DNA of 64,000 bases from Methylorubrum populi (GTDB taxonomy: Bacteria; Pseudomonadota; Alphaproteobacteria; Rhizobiales; Beijerinckiaceae), in NCBI GenBank assembly GCA_020741775.1, contig DYYG01000037.1, positions 172,137 to 236,136 on the forward strand, read 5' to 3'. Position numbers and translations under genes: made by a program. The notes beneath the pieces are model-generated. The model saw nothing but the letters and a program-made list of their open reading frames with translations. It was not told where the DNA came from and did not search any database. How positions within the stretch are numbered: the stretch's first letter is position 1; each line of letters starts with the position of its first letter. This document shows, piece after piece, positions 24,979 through 34,169 of this stretch.

Positions 24979-25632
24979 GTGATCCGCTTCGAGAACGTCA
25001 CCAAGATCTATTCCACCTATGGGCGGCGGCGGACCATCCTCGACCGGGTGAACTTCACCCTGAAGCCCGGCATCAGCTACGGCATCATGGGGATCAACGG
25101 TGCCGGCAAATCGACGACCATGAAGTTGATCGCCGGCGTCGAGGAGCCGACCCGCGGGCGGATCTTCCGCGGCCTGCGCGTGTCCTGGCCGCTCGGCTTC
25201 GCCGGTGGCTTCAACGCCAAGATGACGGGCCGGGACAATGTCATCTTCGTCGCCCGCATCTACGGCGAGGATCCGCGCCGCGTGCTCGAATTCGTCGAGG
25301 ATTTCTCCGAACTCGGCAGCTACCTCAACATGCCGGTCAACACCTATTCCTCGGGCATGGGCTCCCGGCTCGCCTTCGGCATGAGCATGGCGATCCCCTT
25401 CGACTGCTACCTCATCGACGAGACGCTCTCGGTCGGCGATGCGCGCTTCCAGAAGCGTTGCGCCGAACTGTTCAACAAGCGCCGTGAGACGGCCGACGTG
25501 ATCCTGATCTCCCACAGCATGGAGCAGATCCGCGAGTATTGCAGTCAGGCGATCATTCTCATCAACGGTCAGGCCGTGGTCTATGACGACGTCAACGACG
25601 CCATCACGGCCTATCGGCGCCTGAACAGTTGA
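24979..25632 (+). CDS. kpsT: Polysaccharide ABC exporter, ATP-binding subunit (KpsT type)
   Basis: A 217-residue ATPase that energises export of capsule-like polysaccharide across the inner membrane. It has Walker A GINGAGKST (residues 38-46), the signature YSSGMGSRLAF and Walker B CYLIDETLSVGD, then ISHSMEQIREYC with the H-loop. YSTYGRRRTILDRVNF near the N-terminus is typical of KpsT/BexA. The GTG at 24979 follows GGTGGAG by 11 bases. kpsE follows 136 bases downstream, but no kpsM permease gene is in the window. Confidence 0.92.
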   Translation: MIRFENVTKIYSTYGRRRTILDRVNFTLKPGISYGIMGINGAGKSTTMKLIAGVEEPTRGRIFRGLRVSWPLGFAGGFNAKMTGRDNVIFVARIYGEDPRRVLEFVEDFSELGSYLNMPVNTYSSGMGSRLAFGMSMAIPFDCYLIDETLSVGDARFQKRCAELFNKRRETADVILISHSMEQIREYCSQAIILINGQAVVYDDVNDAITAYRRLNS

Positions 25633-25768
25633 GGGAGCGTCGCGAGTCCCGCCCCGCGGTTCGGACACGCTTTCGCCGCGCGGGCAGGCCAGAGACGAGA
25701 TCCTACGCTTCGCCGCTGCCGCGCGGCAGGGCGGGGCGGACCGTGAGACGCGGGCGAGCACTGGGACC

Positions 25769-27013
25769 ATGAGCACCGAAATCAGCAGCCCGTCCGGCGC
25801 ACCGCTGACGACCGCCGACCGCTCCACCGCCGTCGCGGAATCGCTCAAGCGGTTCGCCCGCATCGCGCGCCAGTCCGACCACAAGAAGGGCATCCGCGCC
25901 TACCAGACGCATGTCCGGCGCGATCCCTGGATCCCCGCCCTCTTCCTGCTCGTCTTCGCCCTGCCGACACTGATCACGGCAGGCTATTTCTATCTGATCG
26001 CCTCCGATCGCTTCGTCACCGAGGCGCGCTTCGCCATCCGGCCGGCTCTCGGCAACGTCGATAAGGTCCAGAGCGAAGAGACGGGCAACAACAGCTCCCT
26101 GTCCAAGCAGATGATCGCGCAGGATACGCTGATCACGACGAGCTACATCGCCAGCCGTCAGATGATCGAGACGATGGAGCGGAAGATGCCGCTTCGGGAC
26201 ATGTTCTCGCGCGACAGCATCGACATCTTCTCGCGGACCTCCCACGACGAGCCGATCGAGCTGTTCATGCGCTACTGGCACAAGCGCGTGACCACGACGG
26301 TGGACAGCAATGGCGGCATCGTCCTGCTCAAGGTCAGTGCCTTCGATCCGCAGGAATCCTACAATCTCGCGCGCGCGATCCTGACGGAGAGCGAGCGCAT
26401 GGTGAACGAGCTCAGCCTCAAGGCGCGCAACGCGGCCCTCGCCGAGAGCACCGATGAGCTCAAGAATGCCGAGCAACGCCTGCTCAGCACGCAGCGCGCC
26501 ATGCGCGATCTGCGGAACCGGGCCGGGGTGCTGGACGCGCAATCGGCCAACAAGAACAACCTCACGGTCATCGCGGAGCTGCGCAAGAAGCGCATCGACC
26601 TCTCCGTCCAGCTCAATCAGAGCCTGCGCGATCTCGCACCCGAGCGGCGGCAGATCCAGGACCTGAAGGCGCAGATCCAGGATCTCGACGACAACATCCA
26701 GAAGATCGAGCGGCAGATGACCAGCACCGATCCGGAGCAGCGCCGGCTGCTCTCGGAGGCGATGACGGAGTTCGAGGCGCTCGAGGCTCAGCGCAAGAAC
26801 GCGCTGCTGTATTACAACAAGGTGCTGGCGGCGAGCGAGCAGGCCCGCATCGTCGCCAATCGCCAGATCGAGTTCTTCACCCCCGTGGTCGAGCCGGTCG
26901 TGCCCGTCTCGGCCATCGAGCCGCGCCGCCACCTGATCACCAGCATCGTCGCGCTCGTGGCCATGACCGCTTTCGGCTTCAGTGTGCTGACCCGGAAGTA
27001 CCTCTACAGCTAA
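25769..27013 (+). CDS. kpsE: Polysaccharide export inner-membrane protein (KpsE/BexC family)
   Basis: The 414-residue protein has a cytoplasmic N-terminus of about 50 residues and a first membrane helix (PALFLLVFALPTLITAGYFY). A large periplasmic region with long coiled coils follows (about 210-370, heptad-rich around LRKKRIDLSVQLNQSLRDL). A second helix near the C-terminus (HLITSIVALVAMTAFGFSVL) closes the protein. This is the layout of PCP-3 polysaccharide co-polymerases that link the ABC exporter to the outer-membrane channel. It lies downstream of kpsT on the same strand. Confidence 0.9.
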   Translation: MSTEISSPSGAPLTTADRSTAVAESLKRFARIARQSDHKKGIRAYQTHVRRDPWIPALFLLVFALPTLITAGYFYLIASDRFVTEARFAIRPALGNVDKVQSEETGNNSSLSKQMIAQDTLITTSYIASRQMIETMERKMPLRDMFSRDSIDIFSRTSHDEPIELFMRYWHKRVTTTVDSNGGIVLLKVSAFDPQESYNLARAILTESERMVNELSLKARNAALAESTDELKNAEQRLLSTQRAMRDLRNRAGVLDAQSANKNNLTVIAELRKKRIDLSVQLNQSLRDLAPERRQIQDLKAQIQDLDDNIQKIERQMTSTDPEQRRLLSEAMTEFEALEAQRKNALLYYNKVLAASEQARIVANRQIEFFTPVVEPVVPVSAIEPRRHLITSIVALVAMTAFGFSVLTRKYLYS

Positions 27014-27053
27014 AACCGTCGGCCTGAGCCCGCCGGGTGACCCGGAGACCGGA

Positions 27054-27746
27054 TCAGCCGATCTCGCTCGGCGGACGCCGGGTCGGAGCCGGTGCGGTCG
27101 GATCGGCCGGCGTTCCCGGCTCCGGCGCGAGGGCCGGGTCGAGTTCGGGAGAGGGTGTCGCGGTCGCGTGAGGCTCTCCCGCCGTGCCGCCGGTCCAGCC
27201 CTGGGCGCGCCAGCCTTCGGCCCGCTCATCGAGGTCGATCGCCCCACCGCGCTGCATCAGCGCGATGATGCGGTCGGCCATGCCGTCATCGGCCTGCACG
27301 GTAACCAGCGTGCCGCCGCGCCGCACCCCCTCCGCATAGGTCTCGGCATCGGCCCCGCTCAGGCCCGTGCCGGTCAGGGCCCCGATCAGGCCGCCGGTGG
27401 CGGCACCGACGCCGGCCCCGGACAGGGCGGCGACGAGCCAGCCAGCCGCCACCACCGGGCCTGCGCCGGGGATGGCGAGCAGGCCGAGGCCGGCGAGCAG
27501 GCCGGCTCCGCCCCCGAGCACCGTGCCTACCGTGGCGCCGGCGCCCGCGCCGTCGGCGGCCGGATTCGCGTGCGCCGACGCGTGCGTGATGCCGGGATCC
27601 TGCCCGGCCGTCCCGGCCGTGCCGGTCTCATGCCTGGAGACGATCCCGATCTGCGTCTGCGGCACGCCTTCGGCCTCGATGCGGTCCACGACGCGGGCGG
27701 CATCCTCCTGGCTGTCGAACAGGGCGGTGACGGCGCGTGCTGCCAT
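27054..27746 (-). CDS. Glycine-rich protein with a general-stress (17M-like) N-terminus
   Basis: The 230-residue protein begins ARAVTALFDSQEDAARVVDRIEAEGVPQTQIGIVSRHE, which resembles the ferredoxin-like heat-induced or general stress domain. Two glycine-alanine-rich hydrophobic stretches follow (about 70-125) that could span or associate with a membrane in the manner of glycine-zipper proteins. A second small domain (RRGGTLVTVQADDGMADRIIALM) and a proline-rich tail end the protein. GAGAGGA lies seven bases before the ATG at 27746. It is convergent with kpsE. The function is not known. Confidence 0.75.
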   Translation of the reverse strand: MAARAVTALFDSQEDAARVVDRIEAEGVPQTQIGIVSRHETGTAGTAGQDPGITHASAHANPAADGAGAGATVGTVLGGGAGLLAGLGLLAIPGAGPVVAAGWLVAALSGAGVGAATGGLIGALTGTGLSGADAETYAEGVRRGGTLVTVQADDGMADRIIALMQRGGAIDLDERAEGWRAQGWTGGTAGEPHATATPSPELDPALAPEPGTPADPTAPAPTRRPPSEIG

Positions 27747-27899
27747 GGTCGTTCCTCTCACTCGTCGTGCCGGCCCGCCCGGAGGTCCGTTCGTCGAAGC
27801 GGACGGAGCGCGGCCGAATGCCCCTCGCGGGGGCGGCGCGGATCGTGGATCCGCTTTGCTGTCCAAGCCCTCTTCGTCTGCTCAGGTTCCGCTCCGGCG

Positions 27900-27914
27900 T
27901 TAACGTCTCGCTAA
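27900..27914 (+). promoter_or_regulatory. CtrA-box-like site upstream of flhA
   Basis: TTAA-CGTCTCG-CTAA matches the CtrA consensus TTAA-N7-TTAA with one mismatch. It lies 76 bases before the flhA start; CtrA controls early flagellar genes in several alphaproteobacteria, and ctrA itself is encoded 8 kb away. A GANTC methylation site (27966-27970) lies between the box and the gene. Confidence 0.5.
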
Positions 27915-27989
27915 CCCTGCACCCGGCAAATCCTGCCGGGTGCGGCCCGTCGGGCGGGCGCGCACGATTCGTCCGGGGGATGGGTGGAG

Positions 27990-30134
27990 ATGAGCGAGAC
28001 GGCCAGGGCCGTGCCGGCGGGCACCGGCGGGTTCGGCGGCCTGTCTGCCCTGCGCCTGCCGGATCGGACGAGCCTTCAGGCTCTGTCCAAGCGCTCCGAC
28101 CTGTTCTTCGCCACGGCGGTGATGAGCATCCTCGCGGTGCTGATCTTCCCGCTGCCGGCGGTCCTGCTCGACCTGCTGCTCGCCGTCTCGATCATCATGT
28201 CGGTGCTGATCATGATGACGGGCCTGTTCATCGACAACCCGCTCGAATTCACCGTCTTCCCGACGCTGCTCCTCATCGCGACCATGTTGCGGCTGGCGCT
28301 GAACCTCGCCTCGACCCGGCTGATCCTCGGTCACGGCCACGAGGGCACGGCGGCCGCCGGCCACGTCATCGAGGCCTTCGGGCATTTCGTGATGGGCGGC
28401 AATTTCGTGATCGGGATCATCGTGTTCGCGATCCTGATCATCGTGAACTTCGTCGTCATCACCAAGGGCTCCGGCCGCATCGCCGAGGTGGCCGCCCGCT
28501 TCACCCTCGACGCCATGCCCGGCAAGCAGATGGCGATCGATGCCGACCTCTCCGCCGGACTCATCGACGAGAAGGCGGCCAAGGCCCGGCGCGCGGCGTT
28601 GGAGGAGGAATCCTCGTTCTTCGGCGCCATGGACGGTGCCTCGAAATTCGTGCGCGGCGACGCGGTGGCCGCGCTCCTCATCACCGGCATCAACGTGGTG
28701 GGCGGCATCATCATCGGTGTCGCCCAGCAGGGCCTCGGCTTCGCGGAAGCCGCCAAGACCTACACCCTGCTCACCATCGGTGACGGCCTGGCCTCCCAGG
28801 TGCCGGCCCTGATCGTCTCCACCGCCGCCGGCATCCTCGTCTCGAAGGCCGGCGTGAAGGGCGCGGCCGACAAGGCGCTCGGCAAGCAGATGGCGAACTA
28901 CCCGAAGGCGCTCGGCATGTCCGCCGGCGTCATGGTGCTGATCGCGCTCCTGCCCGGCATGCCGATGCTGCCCTTCCTGGCGCTGGGCGGTGCCTCCGGT
29001 TACGCGGCGTGGCGGATCGCCAAGAACCAGCGCGACAATCCTCCGGCCGCGGCAGATGGCACGCCGGGCGCTCCCGCTGCCGCCGGCGCGGCCCCGGCGG
29101 AGGAGACCGTCACGGACCTCCTCAAGCTCGACGACCTCAAGCTGGAGATGGGTTACGCCCTTCTGGCCCTGGTCAACGGCGAGGGCCAGGACCGGCTCAC
29201 GGATCAGATCAAGGCCCTGCGCCGCCAGCTCGCGGCCGAACTCGGCATCGTCATGCCCTCGGTCCGCATCCTCGACAACGTGAGCCTGGAGGCCAACACC
29301 TACGTGGTGCGGGTGAAGGAGATCGAGGCCGGCACCGGACAGGTCTTCCCCGGCCAGTTCATGGCGATGGACCCGATGGGCGGTCAGGTGCAGCTTCCCG
29401 GCCAGCATCTGTTGGAGCCGACCTTCGGCCTGCCGGCCACCTGGGTCGATTCCTCGCTGCGCGATCAGGCCCAGCTGAAGGGCTATACCGTGGTCGATGC
29501 GGCCACCGTGATCTCGACCCACCTGACCGAGGTGATCAAGGCGCATGTCTCCGAGCTTCTGAACCATGTCGAGGTGCAGAAGCTGCTGCGCGAGCTGCCG
29601 AAGGAGCATACCGAGCTGCTCAAGGAGGTGGTGCCCGCGCAGATCGCCACCACCGGCATCCAGCGGGTGCTGCAATTGCTGCTCGCCGAGCGGGTTTCGG
29701 TGCGCGATCTCGGCTCCATCGTCGAGGGCATCGCCGAGGTCGCGGGCCATGTGAAGAACCCGCGCGACATCGTCGAGCATGTCCGCGCCCGCCTCGGCCG
29801 CCAGATCTGCGCGCAATATCAGGGGCCGGACGGGACCCTTCCGATCATCACCCTGTCGCCGGCCTGGGAGCAGGCCTTCCTCGAATCGATCGTCGGCGAG
29901 CGCGAGGAACGCTACCTCGCCATGCAACCCTCGAAGCTCACCGAGTTCGTCAACACCGTCCGCGACCGCTTCGAGCAGGCCGCGCGCCTGGGTGAGATGC
30001 CGGTGCTCGTGACCTCGGTCCAGGCCCGGCCCTTCGTCCGCTCGATCATCGAGCGCTTCCGCCGCGAAACGCCGGTGATGAGCCAGGCCGAGATCCATCC
30101 CCGCGCGCGGCTGCGGACCGTGGGATCGGTATAG
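27990..30134 (+). CDS. flhA: Flagellar type III export gate protein FlhA
   Basis: The 714-residue inner-membrane export-gate component has eight predicted membrane helices in its first 340 residues. It carries the FHIPEP family signature (RLALNLASTRLILGHG) and a cytoplasmic loop (GKQMAIDADLSAGLID). The C-terminal cytosolic domain begins near residue 375 (DLLKLDDLKLEMGYALLAL) and docks substrates and chaperones. The ATG at 27990 is chosen; an in-frame GTG six bases earlier is possible. fliI and fliJ lie 4-6 kb away on the opposite strand. Confidence 0.96.
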   Translation: MSETARAVPAGTGGFGGLSALRLPDRTSLQALSKRSDLFFATAVMSILAVLIFPLPAVLLDLLLAVSIIMSVLIMMTGLFIDNPLEFTVFPTLLLIATMLRLALNLASTRLILGHGHEGTAAAGHVIEAFGHFVMGGNFVIGIIVFAILIIVNFVVITKGSGRIAEVAARFTLDAMPGKQMAIDADLSAGLIDEKAAKARRAALEEESSFFGAMDGASKFVRGDAVAALLITGINVVGGIIIGVAQQGLGFAEAAKTYTLLTIGDGLASQVPALIVSTAAGILVSKAGVKGAADKALGKQMANYPKALGMSAGVMVLIALLPGMPMLPFLALGGASGYAAWRIAKNQRDNPPAAADGTPGAPAAAGAAPAEETVTDLLKLDDLKLEMGYALLALVNGEGQDRLTDQIKALRRQLAAELGIVMPSVRILDNVSLEANTYVVRVKEIEAGTGQVFPGQFMAMDPMGGQVQLPGQHLLEPTFGLPATWVDSSLRDQAQLKGYTVVDAATVISTHLTEVIKAHVSELLNHVEVQKLLRELPKEHTELLKEVVPAQIATTGIQRVLQLLLAERVSVRDLGSIVEGIAEVAGHVKNPRDIVEHVRARLGRQICAQYQGPDGTLPIITLSPAWEQAFLESIVGEREERYLAMQPSKLTEFVNTVRDRFEQAARLGEMPVLVTSVQARPFVRSIIERFRRETPVMSQAEIHPRARLRTVGSV

Positions 30135-30221
30135 CCGAGGCCGAACAGGGTTCTGACCGTGTCATGGCGGACCCGACGCTTTTCCATCTTTTTTAACAAG
30201 ACGATGGTCAGGCTCCTCAGC

Positions 30222-30249
30222 CGCCCGTCACCGATGGCAATGACGGGCG
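30222..30249 (+). terminator. Hairpin between flhA and the chemoreceptor gene
   Basis: CGCCCGTCA and TGACGGGCG form a perfect 9-bp stem with a 10-base loop, ending 13 bases before the chemoreceptor GTG. It could end flhA transcripts or sit in the 5' leader of the chemoreceptor gene. No T-run follows. Confidence 0.4.
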
Positions 30250-30262
30250 CGAGGATTGTACC

Positions 30263-31939
30263 GTGCTCCGTTTCGATATTCCGAGAAAACTCTACGCTCT
30301 TGTCGCCCTGGCGGCCCTGAGTCTTCTAGCGATTTCTACCGTCGCACTGACCTATCAGTTCGACGCGATGTACACGCAGCGTGTGAACCGCCTCGCCCTG
30401 ATGACGGAATCGGCGGTCAACCTGATCGATCGCTACCACCGCCTCGCCGAGAAGGGCGAGATGACGGAAGCGGCGGCCCGCGCCACCGCCTATGCCGATG
30501 TCGCGGCGATGCGGCACGGGAAGGACGGCTATTTCTTCGTCTACGACCGCGCCGTCACCGTCGTCGCCCACGCGGATCCGGCCCTGCTCGGGCGCGACTT
30601 CAGCAGCCTCAAGGACACGACCGGCTTCGCCTTCATCGCGGACGTGCTGCCCCGCGCCGTCCGCGACGGCATGGCCACGGTCGTCTATACCTGGAAGCGC
30701 ACCCCCGAGGCGGAGGCGACGGCCAAGCTCGGCGTCTTCCGCTTCTACGCGCCGTGGGGGCTCTACGTCGCGACCGGAGTTCATCTCGATGACCTGAGGG
30801 CCGCGCTGTGGGAGCAGATCTTCCGCCTCGGCACCATCGCCCTCGGCATCCTCCTCGTTCTCGGTGCCGTGTCCTGGGCGATCATCCGCTCGATCGTGCG
30901 CCCCATGAACGCCCTGCGGGGGACGATGGGCGTGCTCGCGGCAGGCCGCACCGACATCGCCCTGCCCGAGACGGAACGGCATGACGAGGTCGGCGCCATG
31001 GCCCGGGCCGTGGCGGTGTTCCGTGACAATGCCATCGAGCGGGAGCGCCTCCAGGCGCTGCAGGAAGCCGACCGGACACTGAAGATGCAGCGGGCCGAGC
31101 GGCTCAGCGGCCTGATCCAGAGCTTCGAGGGCCTGATCACCGGAATCGTCAGCACCATCGGCGGTGCGGCAGCGCAACTTCAATCCACGGCGCAGGGCCT
31201 CGCCGGCACCGCGAACCAGACCGCGAGCCAGTCGACCGCCGTCGCCGCCGCCGCCGAGCAGGCGACCGCGAATGTCGGCACCGTGGCCGCCGCCGCCGAG
31301 GAACTCGGCGCCTCCGTGCAGGAGATCGGCCGGCAGGTCGACGGTTCGGCCGAGCTTTCCCGCAGCGCCGTCGATGAGGCTGACCGGACCGGCCTGCTCG
31401 TGCATGAGTTGAGCGAGGCGGCCGCCCGCATCGGCGATGTCGTGGCGCTGATCTCGGACATTGCCGGTCAGACCAACCTTCTGGCGCTGAATGCCACCAT
31501 CGAGGCCGCCAGGGCCGGGGAGGCGGGGCGCGGCTTCGCCGTGGTCGCGGCCGAGGTGAAGGAACTGGCGAGCCAGACCGCGCGGGCGACCGAGGAGATC
31601 TCGACGCAGATTTCCCGCATCCAACGCTCCACCGGCGCGGCGGTGGAGGCGATCGGTCACATCGCTGGACGGATCCGCGAGATCAGCGGCGTCTCGACCT
31701 CGATTGCGGCGGCGGTCGAGGAGCAGAGCGCCGCGACCCAGGAGATCGTCCGAAACGTCTCACAGGCGGCGACCGGCACCCATGAGGTGACGACCAATAT
31801 CGGCGGCGTCGCCTCCGCCTCGGAAGAAACCGGCGCGGCGGCGAGTCAGGTCCTCGGCGCGGCCTCGGAGCTTTTGCGGCAATCGGCGCATCTGCGGGCG
31901 GAGGTCGGACAGTTTCTGGACACGGTGCGGGCCGCCTGA
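30263..31939 (+). CDS. Methyl-accepting chemotaxis protein with single Cache sensor
   Basis: The 558-residue chemoreceptor has a first membrane helix (about 8-30). A periplasmic sensor of about 155 residues carries the sCache_2 hallmark [10 protein letters not shown] and [16 protein letters not shown] second helix (about 185-207) and a HAMP domain ([13 protein letters not shown]) follow, then the signalling coiled coil with the conserved tip [31 protein letters not shown]. It would pass ligand signals to CheA-CheW. The GTG at 30263 follows GAGGA by eight bases. Ligand unknown; sCache_2 receptors often sense organic acids. No other che gene is adjacent. Confidence 0.95.
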   Translation: MLRFDIPRKLYALVALAALSLLAISTVALTYQFDAMYTQRVNRLALMTESAVNLIDRYHRLAEKGEMTEAAARATAYADVAAMRHGKDGYFFVYDRAVTVVAHADPALLGRDFSSLKDTTGFAFIADVLPRAVRDGMATVVYTWKRTPEAEATAKLGVFRFYAPWGLYVATGVHLDDLRAALWEQIFRLGTIALGILLVLGAVSWAIIRSIVRPMNALRGTMGVLAAGRTDIALPETERHDEVGAMARAVAVFRDNAIERERLQALQEADRTLKMQRAERLSGLIQSFEGLITGIVSTIGGAAAQLQSTAQGLAGTANQTASQSTAVAAAAEQATANVGTVAAAAEELGASVQEIGRQVDGSAELSRSAVDEADRTGLLVHELSEAAARIGDVVALISDIAGQTNLLALNATIEAARAGEAGRGFAVVAAEVKELASQTARATEEISTQISRIQRSTGAAVEAIGHIAGRIREISGVSTSIAAAVEEQSAATQEIVRNVSQAATGTHEVTTNIGGVASASEETGAAASQVLGAASELLRQSAHLRAEVGQFLDTVRAA

Positions 31940-31971
31940 GCCTCCGGCGGCTCCCCTCGAGCCGCGGTCCT

Positions 31972-31991
31972 GCTTCCCGATAACGGGAGGC
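31972..31991. terminator. Short hairpin between convergent genes
   Basis: GCTTCCCG-ATAA-CGGGAGGC gives an 8-bp stem with one G-T pair between the chemoreceptor and the small minus-strand gene. No T-run is present. Confidence 0.3.
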
Positions 31992-32006
31992 GGGGCCGGG
32001 CTGTTC

Positions 32007-32147
32007 TCAGGCGTTGCCTTCGATGGCGCGCAGAACCGCGACAAGCTGCTCTGCCTGTCCGCGGGTCAATCCCGTGCTGATGATTGTGCCGTTTCGGCAG
32101 ATCGAGCAGGTGCCGTCTTCGGCGACCCGTACCTTGATCGAGGCCAT
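32007..32147 (-). CDS. 46-residue CxxC-containing small protein
   Basis: A small protein starting MASIKVRVAEDGTCSICRNG and ending QAEQLVAVLRAIEGNA. The pattern of short beta strands with a CSIC motif followed by an amphipathic helix looks like a real small fold. GGATGGA lies five bases before the ATG at 32147; longer in-frame starts exist at 32156 and 32189. Function unknown; the cysteine pair could bind metal or be redox active. Confidence 0.45.
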   Translation of the reverse strand: MASIKVRVAEDGTCSICRNGTIISTGLTRGQAEQLVAVLRAIEGNA

Positions 32148-32325
32148 GATATCCATCCGGGAGTCGACGCGACTCCCCCATCCGCTCAAAGCTTAACCGT
32201 TCCTGAAGGCCCCGCAACCCCGCGAGTCCCACTGTCCACGGAAGCCGCGTGACGTAAGGATCGCCGGGCTTCGCGTCACTGCGACAAACTGCGCAGGGAA
32301 CCCTTTTCTCTCGGCTCGAAACGCG

Positions 32326-32359
32326 AAGGGCAGCCGCTCCACGAGGAGCGGCTGCCCTT
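32326..32359 (-). terminator. Strong terminator hairpin
   Basis: AAGGGCAGCCGCTCC and its exact complement flank a four-base loop, a perfect 15-bp stem. It lies 79 bases beyond the stop of the minus-strand membrane protein gene and is the clearest terminator in this part of the window. Confidence 0.75.
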
Positions 32360-32437
32360 TCCCATTCAATTCCTCATCGCCATTCGGCCGGTCCCGAGGG
32401 AAGGGCGGATGGCGTCCTGGCTCGGAGGCCGCGGTGA

Positions 32438-33493
32438 TCAGACCGCCTTCTTCTCCAGGCGCTTTTCGATCACGTGGTTATCGAGGCCCGGAGCAACGAG
32501 CGGCGGCTCGGGCGGGGCCGGATCGGCCCCCTTGGTCAAGGCCTGCGACAGGCGCGACCGCTCGAACAGCAGCACCACCACGATGGCGACGGCGAAGGGC
32601 AGCAGCAGGTAGAACAGGCGGAAGATCAGCACGGCCGCCAGAACCGGCGCCTTCTCGGCATCGGTCTGAAGCTGCATGGCGGTGAAGAAGACCAGCTCGA
32701 ACACGCCGAGGCCGCCGGGGGCGTGCGAGGCCAGGGCCACCGAGAACGAGGCCAGGAAGATGCCGAGCACCGGGATGAAGCCGGGATTCAGGCTGTCGGG
32801 CAGGGCGAAGTAGATGATGCCGGCGGCGCCGAGCAGCTCCAGCGGCGCGGCGATGAGCTGGCGCGCCATGATGCCGGGGCGCGGATACTCGACCTTGAAG
32901 TTGCGGATCGTCAGCGGACGGAAGCGCAGCACCGAGCCGATCACGTAGAGCGCCACGAAGCCGAGCAGGCCGGCGCCGACGATCCGGGCGGTGGCCGGGT
33001 TGGTGAGGGCGGCGGGCAGAAGGTTGTCGAGCCGGCCGAGCAGGCCTGGATCGTAGACCAGGACGAAGCCGCCGAGGAGGAGCGTGCCGAGGCCGAAGGT
33101 GAAGGAGCAGAGCGCCACCAGCACCGCGACCTGCGCCGCCGACAGGCCCTTCGAGGTGTAGGCGCGGTAGCGCACAAGGGCGCCGGAGAAGACGGAGGCG
33201 CCGATATTGTGGGAGAGCGCGTAGGTCGTGAACGAGCAGAGCGACACGAACAGCCACGAGATGTGGCGCACGCCCAGATGCAGCAAGGCGATCCGGTCGT
33301 ACCAAGCGAGAGCAGCGTAGGCGACGAGGGTCGAGAGGCCGGCGAGCAGGAAGTGGTGCAGCGGAATCGCGGCGAAGGCCGCTTCGATGCTGGACCAGGA
33401 CAGCGTCTTCAGCTCGCCCCAGAGCAGGTAGCAGGAGACCGCCACCGCCGCGAGGCCGATCAGGCCCCAGATGATTTCACTGACTTTCTTCAT
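32438..33493 (-). CDS. Integral membrane protein, UPF0104 / lysylphosphatidylglycerol synthase transmembrane family
   Basis: The 351-residue protein has about eight membrane helices and matches the flippase-like half of MprF. Visible hallmarks are ALSHNIGASVFSGALVRYRAYTSKG, SFTFGLGTLLLGG and ASHAPGGLGVFELVFF. The catalytic aminoacyl-transferase half of MprF is missing, so this is a stand-alone membrane domain that may move lipids or lipid-linked sugars. The ATG at 33493 (MKKVSEIIWG) is chosen because upstream codons are arginine-rich non-conserved sequence. A strong terminator follows. It is downstream of fliJ on the same strand but 179 bases apart, so a shared transcript is uncertain. Confidence 0.85.
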   Translation of the reverse strand: MKKVSEIIWGLIGLAAVAVSCYLLWGELKTLSWSSIEAAFAAIPLHHFLLAGLSTLVAYAALAWYDRIALLHLGVRHISWLFVSLCSFTTYALSHNIGASVFSGALVRYRAYTSKGLSAAQVAVLVALCSFTFGLGTLLLGGFVLVYDPGLLGRLDNLLPAALTNPATARIVGAGLLGFVALYVIGSVLRFRPLTIRNFKVEYPRPGIMARQLIAAPLELLGAAGIIYFALPDSLNPGFIPVLGIFLASFSVALASHAPGGLGVFELVFFTAMQLQTDAEKAPVLAAVLIFRLFYLLLPFAVAIVVVLLFERSRLSQALTKGADPAPPEPPLVAPGLDNHVIEKRLEKKAV

Positions 33494-33672
33494 GAGTACC
33501 GGCCACCTCCCTCGGGACCGGCCTCTCCTGCGCCACGGCCGCGTGCATCGCAAGCGGAACTGGAGCGACCGTCTCGATGGGACAGGCTCTTGCCCGCCGA
33601 TCGTGACGGTTTCATGCCGCCTGTGGCGGTGGGGAGAGCCCGGCCGTTGCCGGCCGGACCCGATCCGCGGAA

Positions 33673-34077
33673 TCAGGCGCGGGCGCGCAGACCGATCGCG
33701 TCCATCTCGGCCTGCTCGCGGGCGGCTTCGGCCGCGCGCTCGGCCGAGCGCTCGCGATCTTCCAAGATCTCGACCTTCTTCAGCTCCTCGAAGGCCTCGC
33801 CCAACTCGGCCTTGGCCTCGGCGAGCTGGCTTTCCAGGGCGGCGGCCGACTGGCGCATGTTGTCCCGGCGGGCGGTCGCGGCGCGGGCATAAGTCGGATA
33901 GGCGAAATGGCCCGGATCGGTGATCCCGGCCTTGGCCTCCTCGTGCGCCACCTCCCGGTCGAGCTCGGCCGCCATACGGTTGAAGTCGGCCATCATCATC
34001 TCGATCTGGGCGACCCGGCGGCGCTTCTCATCCACCTGGAACCGACGCAGCCGGATCAGCGTGTCACGCGATTTCAT
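33673..34077 (-). CDS. fliJ: Flagellar export chaperone FliJ
   Basis: A 134-residue, almost entirely helical protein with FliJ-like composition: the N-terminus MKSRDTLIRLRRFQVDEKRRRVAQ, then long charged coiled coils and YPTYARAATARR in the central turn. FliJ escorts chaperones to the export gate and fits into the FliI ATPase ring. The gene follows fliI by 92 bases on the same strand, the normal order. The ATG at 34077 is the first codon of the coiled-coil frame; the frame upstream is not conserved. Confidence 0.88.
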   Translation of the reverse strand: MKSRDTLIRLRRFQVDEKRRRVAQIEMMMADFNRMAAELDREVAHEEAKAGITDPGHFAYPTYARAATARRDNMRQSAAALESQLAEAKAELGEAFEELKKVEILEDRERSAERAAEAAREQAEMDAIGLRARA

Positions 34078-34169
34078 ATCGGGCCATCCACTCCACGCTA
34101 CGCTGGCGAGCGGCCCGAATGGCGGGGCGATCCTCCCGGACCGAAACCCGACGCGATCTCGAAGCTGTC

